DNA of 18,565 nt from CAADGL01 sp964643885. Its GTDB lineage: Bacteria > Planctomycetota > Phycisphaerae > UBA1845 > Fen-1342. Shown in pieces: positions 1 to 8,065 of this stretch (its first letter is position 1; every line of letters begins with the position of its first letter). Below the pieces are notes generated by a model. It ran no database searches and had not been told where the DNA came from. It worked only from the letters and a program-made list of their open reading frames with translations. The DNA is taken from positions 1 through 18,565 of the forward strand of contig CAZXUI010000085.1 of NCBI GenBank assembly GCA_964643885.1, read 5' to 3'. Position numbers and translations under genes: made by a program.

Positions 1-113
1 CGCTGATCGACAGTTGCACGGTCTGCTTCGGCAACTGGGTCGACCGCGATGGCCTGTCCCGACTGGCACGGCGCGGTGTCGGGGCGTGGCTGCTGCGGCT
101 CTTCGGCCGTTAG
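1..113 (+). CDS. 3' end of an unidentified gene (partial)
   Basis: The frame is open from the window edge to a TAG at 111-113 and encodes 36 residues ending in GAWLLRLFGR. Nearly every codon ends in G or C, as in the confirmed genes here, and the tail has a basic/hydrophobic character. It has no start codon because it enters from outside the window. The repeat-filled spacer starts soon after the stop, which fits a real gene end. No family can be named from this fragment, and it could still be a chance open frame. Confidence 0.45.
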   Translation, partial: LIDSCTVCFGNWVDRDGLSRLARRGVGAWLLRLFGR

Positions 114-618
114 TCAGCTTTGGCGCGCCGGCGCGGATGCAGGGGCAATCTGCGCTTGCCCATCGCACCCCGAGCTTCGCGTGCAAATGGCACCCGCGCG
201 AGTCGCTCGCTGCTCCGAGAATGGGGGACCGGTCTGCACTAAGAATGGGGGACCGGCCTCCGGCCGGTCATTGGGCGACAGGTCTCCGACCTGTCGCTCC
301 GACCTTTCGCACTCTTGCCCATCGGGGCAAACGACCCTAGCCGGTGGCGTGAAGCCACCGGAATGGTCGTCCTCTCACGTCGTCCGTCGGGCCTTCGCCT
401 CGCATCACAGCACAAGATCGCCAAACCCGCACTGCATTCTCATCCACGACGGCGACCGCCCCCATCGTGGACTCCTCGTGCACAATTCCCGTCTCATCTC
501 CGGCCGCTGGCGCACTTCACACCCGCCCCGCGCCCGCCCATAGTAGCGCGCTGCGAACGGTCTTCGGACAACCGACCGTCACAGCGCCGCCGGTCCGGCG
601 GCCGGAAGGGAAGCTCTC
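114..618. repeat. Intergenic spacer filled with mosaic palindromic repeats
   Basis: No credible gene is seen in this 505-base stretch. Positions 130-215 hold a hairpin module around GGCAATCTGCGCTTGCC with a trailing segment that resembles 15750-15885. Positions 218-372 hold a composite unit: two copies of GAATGGGGGACCGG, the palindrome with arms GACCGGCC and GGCCGGTC, the palindrome GACAGGTC-tcc-GACCTGTC (277-295), a GCCC/GGGC hairpin and a GCCGGTGGC/GCCACCGG hairpin (about 340-360). The unit is nearly identical to 9441-9593 in the opposite orientation. Short frames here that translate to strings like GDRPPAGHWATGLRPV are repeat artefacts. Bases 373-618 show nothing recognisable apart from the ribosome binding region of the next gene. 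Confidence 0.8.
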
Positions 619-1170
619 ATGGACATCCAGGTGCTGGGGATGTGCCTGTTCATCATCGTGGCACGCGTCGGCGACGTCTCGCTGGGGACGATCCGCACGA
701 TCTTCGTCGTCAACGGCCGCCGCGGCATCGCCTGCATGCTCGCCTTCTTCGAGGTGCTGCTGTGGGTCGTGGTCGTCGCGCGGGTCATTACGAATCTGAA
801 CAATCCGCTCTACATGATCAGCTACGCGGTCGGGTTCGCGCTGGGCAATTACGTCGGCATGACCGTCGAGCGCTGGTTCGCCTTCGGCGAGCAGGTCGTT
901 CGCATCTTCACCCGCGACAAGAGCAGGCTCGCTGAGCAACTGCGCGAAGCGGGATACCGCGTGACCGAATTCGAGGGCCACGGCCGCGACGGTCTCGTGC
1001 ACCTGCTCTTCGTCCAGACCCCCCGCCGCGACGCGTCCCGTGTCGCCCGAACGGCCCGCGAGCTAGACCCGAGCTGCTACTACGTCGTCGACGACGTCCG
1101 GCTCTCGAGCACCATGCTCGTCCGCGGACAGCCTGGAACCGGCCTGCGCGGAATCCTGCAACGCAAGTGA
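619..1170 (+). CDS. UPF0316 family membrane protein (DUF5698 + DUF2179)
   Basis: This 183-residue protein matches the UPF0316 family. The N-terminal half is hydrophobic with about three membrane segments (roughly residues 4-22, 31-52 and 62-80) and carries the family strings RVGDVSLGTIRTIFVVNGRR, FFEVLLWV and YAVGFALGNYVGM. The C-terminal half (about 95-175) is a soluble DUF2179-type domain, which in other proteins is thought to sense small ligands; the family's function is unknown. The length is normal for the family. The ATG is preceded by GGAAGGGAAG at suitable spacing, and no in-frame start further upstream fits the homology better. It converges on the DUF362 gene, and the two stops are only 8 bases apart. 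Family assignment is confident; no function is claimed. Confidence 0.9.
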   Translation: MDIQVLGMCLFIIVARVGDVSLGTIRTIFVVNGRRGIACMLAFFEVLLWVVVVARVITNLNNPLYMISYAVGFALGNYVGMTVERWFAFGEQVVRIFTRDKSRLAEQLREAGYRVTEFEGHGRDGLVHLLFVQTPRRDASRVARTARELDPSCYYVVDDVRLSSTMLVRGQPGTGLRGILQRK

Positions 1171-1178
1171 CCCCCGCC

Positions 1179-2357
<1,179 letters not shown>

Positions 2358-2457
2358 NNNNNNNNNNNNNNNNNNNNNNNNNNNNNNNNNNNNNNNNNNN
2401 NNNNNNNNNNNNNNNNNNNNNNNNNNNNNNNNNNNNNNNNNNNNNNNNNNNNNNNNN
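2358..2457. other. Assembly gap (100 N)
   Basis: Exactly 100 consecutive N, the usual placeholder for a scaffold join of unknown size. The true distance between the DUF362 gene and the sequence on the right is unknown, and the join depends on read-pair evidence. Confidence 0.99.
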
Positions 2458-3011
2458 CTGCGAAATACCGCTGGCGGGTGTCCGGGTTTTCGGTCAGAAT
2501 CAGTAGTCGATTCTAGGGGGCACCCTGAGGGGGCGCCTCAGTTTGATCGCGACGCGGGCGGGCGATCCGATGCGGCCACGCAATCCGACGGTGCGGACTA
2601 TGGATCAGATTCTGACGTTTCTTGCACAGCGAGAGGATTTTTGTCGCTTATTAGAGTGAGGTGCGTGGACTCGCGCGGCACCCCGCACGGGATTGACCTC
2701 CGCACACCCTGTCTCGGGACGCTGGGTAACCCCGCAGTATCTCCCCAGCCGACCGAGCGTGAGACAAGCTGACCCACGACGGGGGCCCGCCGCCGCGTAC
2801 TGCTGAGTCTGCGTGATTCCAACTGTGAGGGTCAACGTGCTCGTGCTCCCAGCGCACAGCACGTTCCCGGGCCGCCGCGGTGCTAGGCCGCGGCGGCTCC
2901 CTTTGTACAACCAACACACCCCCTGAGAGCCAACGCCTCGGCCGGGCGCTCCCGCACGCGAAAAGATGCCTACGGGAATGTGATCACGGGACGCCACCAA
3001 CCCCAGCCAGG
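2458..3011. other. Non-coding stretch with nested complementary segments, possible structured RNA
   Basis: No convincing ORF lies in these 554 bases, and codon-position GC bias is absent. Several complementary pairs nest. TTGACCTC (2693-2700) pairs with GAGGGTCAA (2827-2835, one bulge). Inside it, TGTCTC (2710-2715) pairs with GAGACA (2761-2766), which encloses GCTGGG (2721-2726) with CCCAGC (2744-2749). Two strong hairpins follow: AACGTGCT/AGCACGTT (2834-2841, 2858-2865) with an inner GTGC/GCAC, and GCCGCCGCGG/CCGCGGCGGC (2871-2880, 2888-2897). I looked for tmRNA, RNase P, SRP RNA and tRNA signatures and found none. It could be an unknown ncRNA on the plus strand or simply GC-rich spacer. 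The sequence right next to the gap (2458-2530) is unassigned. Confidence 0.35.
2871..2905 (+). terminator. Possible intrinsic terminator (plus strand)
   Basis: A perfect 10-bp stem GCCGCCGCGG / CCGCGGCGGC with a 7-base loop is followed by CTCCCTTTG, a weak T-run. It would end a plus-strand transcript from the structured stretch before it. Read on the minus strand, the same stem lies about 115 bases past the lipA stop but is not followed by T residues. Confidence 0.3.
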
Positions 3012-3956
3012 CTACTCGCCCTGCCGCGGAAGGCCGCGAAGGAAGTCCGTCTCGGCGAAGAGCGTCTCGGCGAAGTAGCTGCTGCGGACGAACGGCCCGC
3101 TCGCCACCGCCGAAAAGCCGCATTCGCGGGCCAGCCGGCCGAGCTCGTCGAACTCCGCCAGCGTGTAATACCGCTCGACCTGCAGGTAGCGCTCGCCCGG
3201 CCGCAGGTACTGGCCGATGGTCAGAAGATCGCAGCCGACCGAGCGCAGGTCGCGAAACGTCTGCACCAGCTCGTCGATGCTCTCGCCCAGACCGACCATC
3301 AGCCCGCTCTTGGTCACGATCCGCCCGTCGAGCTGCTTGACCGTGCGCAGCACGCCCAGCGTGCGCTCGTAGCGGGCTGCCGGCCGGACACGCTTCTGAA
3401 GCCGCGCCACGGTCTCTATGTTGTGGTTGAAGACCTCCGGCCGGGCGTTGCAGACGGTCTGAATGCAGTCGCGGCGGCCGTGGAAGTCGGGCACGAGCAC
3501 CTCGATGGTCGCCTGCGGCAGGCGGGCGCGGGTCGCCTCGACGCAGCGGGCGAAGTGGCGGGCGCCCTCGTCGGGCAGGTCGTCACGGGCGACCGAGGTG
3601 ATGACCACGTGCCGCAGGCCGAGGTGAGCGGCGGCCTCGGCCACGCGCTGCGGCTCGTCGGCCTCCGGCGGCTGCGGCTTGGCGGTACCGACGGCACAGA
3701 AGCCGCAGCGGCGGGTGCACTCGTCGCCGAGGATCATGAAGGTGGCGGTGCCGCGGGACCAGCACTCGGTCAGGTTCGGGCAGCGGGCCTCGACGCAGAC
3801 GGTGTTGAGGTTCAGCCCGTCGATCAGCTTGCGGGTGGCGAGCATTTCCGCGGTCGGAAGCGGCCGCTTGAGCCACGGCGGCAGCCGCCGGCCGGCGGGA
3901 TTGTCGGCTGCGGGTTGAGGGCTGATAACCGGAAGGGATGTGCTGGGTCGGGCCAT
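3012..3956 (-). CDS. lipA: Lipoyl synthase
   Basis: This 314-residue radical SAM enzyme inserts two sulfurs into protein-bound octanoyl groups to make the lipoyl cofactor of pyruvate and 2-oxoglutarate dehydrogenases and the glycine cleavage H protein. The auxiliary cluster motif CVEARCPNLTEC is present (C54, C59, C65). The radical SAM motif CTRRCGFC follows (C80, C84, C87). The C-terminal RSSY motif (291-294) supplies the serine ligand of the auxiliary cluster. HNIETV and LMVGLGE are further family strings. The length is normal. The ATG has AGGAA 6 bases upstream. The first 35 residues are Pro-rich and variable, so a later start is possible but not needed. No lipB lies nearby, so the octanoyl donor system is elsewhere. 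Confidence 0.97.
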   Translation of the reverse strand: MARPSTSLPVISPQPAADNPAGRRLPPWLKRPLPTAEMLATRKLIDGLNLNTVCVEARCPNLTECWSRGTATFMILGDECTRRCGFCAVGTAKPQPPEADEPQRVAEAAAHLGLRHVVITSVARDDLPDEGARHFARCVEATRARLPQATIEVLVPDFHGRRDCIQTVCNARPEVFNHNIETVARLQKRVRPAARYERTLGVLRTVKQLDGRIVTKSGLMVGLGESIDELVQTFRDLRSVGCDLLTIGQYLRPGERYLQVERYYTLAEFDELGRLARECGFSAVASGPFVRSSYFAETLFAETDFLRGLPRQGE

Positions 3957-4533
3957 TGTCTCTGTTCCTGCGTTCGCTGGGATAGTCTAGCGGAATTGGG
4001 CGGATCCGGCATCGGCCGCGCTTTCCGGGCGGCCATTGTGGGACCGGTCTCTGACCGACTGTCGCATTAGGTGGCCTGCCCCCGCCGCGGGCGTGGGCGT
4101 GGGCGTGCTCCTCTACTGCTCAACTGCTCTCCTGCTCTCCTCTCTCGCCCGACGGGCGTGGGGGACCGGTCCGCCCCAGGCAATTTTAATTGGGGTCTCT
4201 CACCGGTCGAATTCATCACGGGCAAGCTTTCGCCTGGCCATGCCAGCCGGCCGGTGGGCCCTGCCGAGGCGAAACGCCGACGGCGGGGCACCCGCGCCGA
4301 TCCGGCATCGGCCGCCACGGGTGCGAGATCGGAATCTCGCAGCAGCGGAACACGGGCAAGCTTGCGCTTGGCCGTGCCACCCGGCCGGTCGTCCAGTGAC
4401 CGGCCGGAGGCCGGTCGCCCATTCCAGGAGCAGGCCGTAGGTTGCGTCGCTTGACGCACCATCAGCGCGCGATCGAGTACCTCGTCGCCCGCACGCGCGT
4501 CGCGGGGAGTGGCTCCGGCGCGCCGGGCCGCCG
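3957..4533. repeat. Intergenic spacer with mosaic palindromic repeats
   Basis: No gene is supported in these 577 bases. Degenerate copies of several modules occur: GGGACCGGTC near 4040 and 4161; CACGGGCAAGC hairpins near 4218-4255 and 4350-4377; a GCGAGATCGGAATCTCGC hairpin near 4323-4340; and the palindrome with arms GACCGGCC and GGCCGGTC near 4398-4416. Near 4443-4458 there is another hairpin, TGCGTC-gctt-GACGCA. The modules appear in the same order as at 7877-8040 but are more diverged. Short frames here are repeat artefacts. The last ~75 bases before the CPBP stop show nothing notable. Confidence 0.75.
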
Positions 4534-5316
4534 TCAGCCCAGGTAGCCGATGAAATTGGTCACGAAGTGCGCCAGCGTCACGGCGACGAGGCTGCGTGGT
4601 TTCACGAAGAGGGTCCCGTAGACCAGCGACGCCACGAAGGCGCTCATCACGCCGAGCGGACCTTGATAGGCGTGTGCGATCGCGAAAAGCAGCGAGCAGG
4701 CGATGTTGGCGATGGCCCAGTTGCCGAAGAAGCGCGCCAACCGGGGCAGCAGCAGACCGCGATAGAAAAGCTCCTCCAGGGCCGCGGCAACGCTCAGCGC
4801 GACGACGACGCGCGCGGGATCGAATGCTGCCATCGCGCCAAAACCGGCATGGTCGGGCGGTGCGAACTCACGCGTCAAGCTGTCACCTGTAACAAGCTCT
4901 ATGCCGAGCACCACCGGGAACAACGCCGCCATCGCGACGAGGCGACTGATCATTCCCCCCAGCAGTCCCCAAGTGAGCTGATCGCCCCATTTGTCCACGT
5001 GCAGGCCGAGGCTGTGAGATGTCAAACCGCGCCAGGTGACAAGCAGCCACTCGGTCCCCGCGACCAGGCAAAGCTCGGTCGCGAGCAGGACCGTCCAGCG
5101 ACCGAGCCAATCCTCATTCGGGAGCAGCCATTGAAGCAGCTTTGTCGGCTCCGGCCAGTACACGATCAGGAGATACAGCACGATCAACACGGCCAGGTCC
5201 ACGCGAACGGCCCGAGGTTCGAGCGAACCGAGAAAGTCCGGCGGCGGCGCTGGACCCTGCGGCGCTGGGCCATGCGGCGATGTGGACACCGGCGAATCGG
5301 CTGGCACCTGACTCAT
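4534..5316 (-). CDS. CPBP family intramembrane protease (intact copy)
   Basis: This 260-residue polytopic membrane protein belongs to the CPBP (Abi, Rce1-like) glutamic protease family. The N-terminus (1-30) is Pro-rich and cytosolic-looking. Hydrophobic segments follow at about 40-53, 74-93, 115-142, 166-180, 196-212 and 224-248. The catalytic residues are present: E181-E182 and R186 in EELFYRG, H215 in FAIAH, and H250 and N254 in LAHFVTN. The substrate cannot be predicted; family members act in prenyl-protein processing, bacteriocin self-immunity or unknown roles. The ATG at 5316 has GAGGG 6 bases upstream. The longer frame to 5445 would overlap the upstream gene and lacks homology. It lies 31 bases after the stop of a degenerate paralog and is probably co-transcribed with it. 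Confidence 0.9.
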   Translation of the reverse strand: MSQVPADSPVSTSPHGPAPQGPAPPPDFLGSLEPRAVRVDLAVLIVLYLLIVYWPEPTKLLQWLLPNEDWLGRWTVLLATELCLVAGTEWLLVTWRGLTSHSLGLHVDKWGDQLTWGLLGGMISRLVAMAALFPVVLGIELVTGDSLTREFAPPDHAGFGAMAAFDPARVVVALSVAAALEELFYRGLLLPRLARFFGNWAIANIACSLLFAIAHAYQGPLGVMSAFVASLVYGTLFVKPRSLVAVTLAHFVTNFIGYLG

Positions 5317-5347
5317 CAGCATCCCTCGACGCCGTGCGACAACACCC

Positions 5348-6124
5348 TCACGATGCGGTCGTCCACACGCTGAAATCAACCGCGGAGATCGTGAAGTTCG
5401 CGACCGCCGCGGCCAGGAGGCTGCCCGAGCGGACGAAGACGACACCCACCACGATCGAACCGACGATGATCTGCGACATCACAAGCGATCCGGCGTAGGC
5501 GTATACGTTGCCCAGCAGGAACGCACACGCGACGACCGCCACGCTCCAGCTTCCACAGAACTGCCGGATGCGCGGCAGCAGCAGGCCGCGGTAAAGCAGC
5601 TCCTGCGACGCGGCCGTAAGCACGAAGAGGAGCGCGACGCGCGGCAGCCCGTACGGAGCCATCCACGCATACATGTTCTCGTCCCCGCGCGGGTCGGCGC
5701 CGTTCACACCGCCGCCGGTTGCGGCTTCCAGCGCAGCGAGCGGGTACCCGGCCGCCCACGAAACCAGCCACGCGGCCACCCCGCCCAGCAGTCCCCAGGC
5801 GAGCTGGCGGACCGGGCCGGCCACGCGGATTCCGAGGCTGTCCGGCGGGAGACGGCGCCAGGCGAGCAACCCACCCGCGACGGCCGCCGTAAGGAACAGG
5901 TCCATCACGACGGTCAGCGTCCAATCGGGGAACCAGTCGCCGTCGGGGGCGAGCCAGTCATAGATGAATCGCGGCCGGGGCTAGAGCAGCCGAACGAAAT
6001 AGAGAGTGCCGAGAATGGCGAGGTCGACGCGCAGCGCGCGCGGTTCGAACGGGGTCAGCAGACCGCGCTCGGGCGGGTGAGCCGGCGCGGCGGGCGGCGG
6101 CGTGGTTGGGGTCGCGTCGTGCAT
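5348..6124 (-). pseudogene. Degenerate CPBP-family paralog with in-frame amber codon
   Basis: Reading from ATG 6124 gives MHDATPTTPPP, a Pro-rich start like that of the neighbouring intact copy. Then comes FEPRALRVDLAILGTLYF, aligned to LEPRAVRVDLAVLIVLYL of that copy, and a TAG at 5983-5981 (codon 48). The frame then stays open to 5348. The TAG aligns with W54 (TGG) of the intact copy, so one base change explains it. The rest aligns without gaps through the catalytic region, yet E181, H215, H250 and N254 of the partner are here Q, Y, N and S; only the second Glu and the Arg of the EExxxR box remain. A shorter product from GTG 5908 (186 residues) is possible but would lack the first membrane segment and the catalytic residues. 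A sequencing error at the TAG cannot be excluded, but the active-site losses are independent of it. Confidence 0.8.
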
Positions 6125-6472
6125 CAGGGGGCCCTGCTACGAGACCAGGGTTTGCGGGGGTTGTAATGGGGAATGGCGTGGGATTCCGAGCGTCGCGCGA
6201 CGCCCGGGTCAGAGCGGTCATGGGCGGGGACCATGGAAGAACTCGAATTCGGATTCGCGATTCGAGATTTCAGAGCCGGCAGGGGATGCCTGTCGATGCA
6301 CCACCAGCGCGATCGGAGTCCCCGCCCCGTTCAGGTACGTCACGGGAACTGAGTCGGCACGGCATTGGGGCGAACCGATGCCCCGCAAAGCTCCTAAGGT
6401 CAAGCGCCGCGCCGAAACGGGGCGACGCGCGGCGGGCTTGGCGCGCGGCGCGCGCGTCGCTCTCAGCTCGCA
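6125..6472. other. Spacer between CPBP remnant and small membrane-protein pair
   Basis: I see no gene in these 348 bases. A short inverted repeat CTCGAAT (6242-6248) / ATTCGAG (6260-6266) lies within a repetitive ATTCG-rich run, which resembles low-complexity repeat spacers common in such genomes. Promoter elements for the minus-strand CPBP pair may lie just right of 6124, but none stands out. Confidence 0.5.
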
Positions 6473-6949
6473 TCAGCGCGTGCGCCATTGGATCGTCTGC
6501 TCGGCGATGACGTCGTCGGGCGAGAAGCGGACGCGGTCCGGACCGCCGGAGCGGAGGCGGACCAGGATCATGTTCGGGTCGCGCTCGTCGGGAATCGTCT
6601 CGAAGAAGTTGGGAGTGCCCCCGGCGTCGGCGGCGTATCGATCTCGCGCGGGATCATCGGCCGCGTAGAGGTGGTCAAGGAAATCGTCGTAGCTGCTCGG
6701 ACAGGCGGCGCCTCTGGCGGCGAGGATTTGCAGGATCGTGAGGCGCGATCGGAGATCAGACGCGACCATGTCGGCCGGGCCGATCACGCAGCCCGGTCCG
6801 AAGCACGCGGGTGCAATCACGCCGAACAAGAAGACCACTGTGGCGACTATGAGCGTAACCGATCGGAAGACCGACTCACGCGGAAACTGTCCGGGGACGC
6901 GGATCGGGGCGTAGGAAAGGGCGATCGGGCGCTCAGCGAACGGGTTCAC
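6473..6949 (-). CDS. Small membrane-anchored protein of unknown function
   Basis: I do not recognise this 158-residue protein. It has one hydrophobic segment at about residues 29-50 (VTLIVATVVFLFGVIAPACF) followed by a soluble domain with an acidic, DP-rich middle (88-125) and a C-terminus ending IQWRTR. It starts at GTG 6949, and this GTG overlaps the TGA of the upstream gene by four bases (GTGA), which points to translational coupling with that gene. The two proteins probably share a membrane-related job. Composition and codon use match the neighbours. An alternative start could lie further inside the frame, but the coupling supports this one. Confidence 0.75.
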   Translation of the reverse strand: MNPFAERPIALSYAPIRVPGQFPRESVFRSVTLIVATVVFLFGVIAPACFGPGCVIGPADMVASDLRSRLTILQILAARGAACPSSYDDFLDHLYAADDPARDRYAADAGGTPNFFETIPDERDPNMILVRLRSGGPDRVRFSPDDVIAEQTIQWRTR

Positions 6950-7572
6950 GGCGCCGCCCCGGTGGAGGGAGAAGTCGCTGGCGCGGGGGCGGACGCGGGG
7001 GCGGACGCGGGTTGCGTGGCCGTCGCGGGCACGAGAGCGGCGTCGATGCTGGCCGAATGTGCGAGTCCGCCGCGGCGCAGGCGGTCGAGCAGCAGGCCGG
7101 CCTGAATGCGCTGGTCCGCCGGAAATCGGGCGGCGGCGACCCGCCTTCCCAACTCCTCGCGGATCTCCGCCACGAGCGACACCTCACCCGCGACGAGGAC
7201 ACCGATGGTTTCGCCGACGCGCGCTGCCGACCACTCTCGAAGCAGCCTGTCGCCCTCGGCAGTCGTCGGCATCACCAGCCACAGCCACCCGCCCTGCTCG
7301 TCGAGCCGGGCGCGATCGAACTGAAAGTGGCGCAGACCGAGCGCGGCGTCCGACGCGTACCAGGTCTTTCCGTCGCGGTCGCGCAGCTCGCGCGTGTGGA
7401 CGGCGTCCGGCACGCGTCTGACCGTCACGACCTGGAGAAAGTCGGGGTCGAAGAACTGGGGTTTGACCGGAATCTCCTCGCGGCCGAAGCGTACGATCAG
7501 CGGCGCGACGAGGACGACGACAATCAGCCCGATGATCACGACGGTAGCAAGGTCCGGTCGGCGCTCGGGCAT
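6946..7572 (-). CDS. Membrane-anchored protein with possible SecD P1-like domain
   Basis: This 208-residue protein has an N-terminal anchor (residues 10-28, ATVVIIGLIVVVLVAPLIV) and a soluble part. Residues about 82-143 contain FDRARLDEQGGWLW, then a REWSAARVGETIGVLVAG segment, then EVSLVAEIREELG. That pattern resembles the P1 head subdomain of SecD, where a strand is followed by a helix, then vGk-lAIvlDGkV, then a final strand. This similarity is weak and is my inference. The C-terminal ~28 residues are low complexity (Ala, Pro, Ser, Thr). CGGAG lies about 7 bases upstream of the ATG. It is the first gene of a two-gene unit, followed with a GTGA overlap by the small protein. No SecD/SecF transmembrane channel portion is present, so it is not a full SecD. 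Confidence 0.75.
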   Translation of the reverse strand: MPERRPDLATVVIIGLIVVVLVAPLIVRFGREEIPVKPQFFDPDFLQVVTVRRVPDAVHTRELRDRDGKTWYASDAALGLRHFQFDRARLDEQGGWLWLVMPTTAEGDRLLREWSAARVGETIGVLVAGEVSLVAEIREELGRRVAAARFPADQRIQAGLLLDRLRRGGLAHSASIDAALVPATATQPASAPASAPAPATSPSTGAAP

Positions 7573-8065
7573 CGGGGGGCTCCGACAGCTTGTACGAGGC
7601 CGGGGTGACGCGGGTTGCAGCGCTGCGCGGCTCTAGCGGATCCGCACTGGGCCGGCCGAGGGGCCGGCAGGGCACGGGCAAGCGCGCGACAGGTCGGAGA
7701 CCTGTCACTCAGCGACCGGTCGGAGGCCGGTCCCCCATTCGGGGACCAGCGGCGCCGGCGATGCGGGCACGGGCAGGCTGTGCTTGCCCATGCCAACCGC
7801 TCGCCGCTCGACCAAAGCTCGACTTGACGCCGGCCGGCGGCGCTGCAATAATTCAATAGATGTTGAAGTATTGAAAGGCCGTCGCGGGTGCGAGATGGGA
7901 GTCTCGCACGAGCGGCAGCGCGCGACAGGTCGGAGACCTGTGGCCCAGTGACCGGCCGGAGGCCGGTCCCCCATTCGGGGACCAGCGGCGCCGGCGGAGC
8001 GAGCACGGGCAAGCTGCGCTTGCCCGTGCCACCCGGCCGTCTCGGATGCTGAACGGAGCGGATGA
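7573..8065. repeat. Spacer with two tandem palindrome-mosaic units
   Basis: Two direct copies of one composite unit occur at about 7676-7800 and 7916-8036. Each holds GACAGGTC-gga-GACCTGTC, a GACCGG/CCGGTC palindrome ending in CCCCCATTCGGGGACCAG, then GCGGCGCCGGCG, then a CACGGGCAAGC-type hairpin. In the second copy that hairpin is perfect (arms CACGGGCAAGC at 8004-8014 and GCTTGCCCGTG at 8018-8028). A GCGAGATGGGAGTCTCGC hairpin lies near 7889-7906. Between the units is the only AT-rich patch (about 7845-7880), which carries a candidate promoter and operator. No gene is supported. Confidence 0.8.
7824..7875 (+). promoter_or_regulatory. Candidate promoter and ArsR-type operator for sdpR-sdpI-like locus
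   Basis: TTGACG (7824-7829) and AATAAT (7847-7852) are separated by 17 bases, a good fit to a sigma-70 promoter. The inverted repeat TTCAATA (7852-7858) / TATTGAA (7869-7875) overlaps the end of the -10 element and the likely transcription start, with an extra TTGAA at 7863-7867. ArsR/SmtB repressors often bind AT-rich inverted repeats placed like this, so autoregulation by the downstream repressor is a reasonable inference. The leader to the GTG at 8066 would be about 200 bases. Confidence 0.5.

Noticed and set aside
217..343. Small frames in repeats encoding GDRPPAGHWATGLRPV-like peptides, also at 4216-4422, 7705-8091 and 9466-9681
   Set aside because: They recur only where the palindromes recur, appear in several frames of the same repeat, and have no ribosome sites or consistent starts.
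2458..3011. tRNA, tmRNA, RNase P or SRP RNA gene
   Set aside because: I looked for T-loop, tag-peptide, RNase P core and SRP loop signatures on both strands and saw none.
5981..5983. Pyrrolysine or suppressor reading of the TAG in the CPBP paralog
   Set aside because: The aligned residue is Trp, the catalytic residues are already lost, and TAG ends thiC normally. Simple decay is enough.
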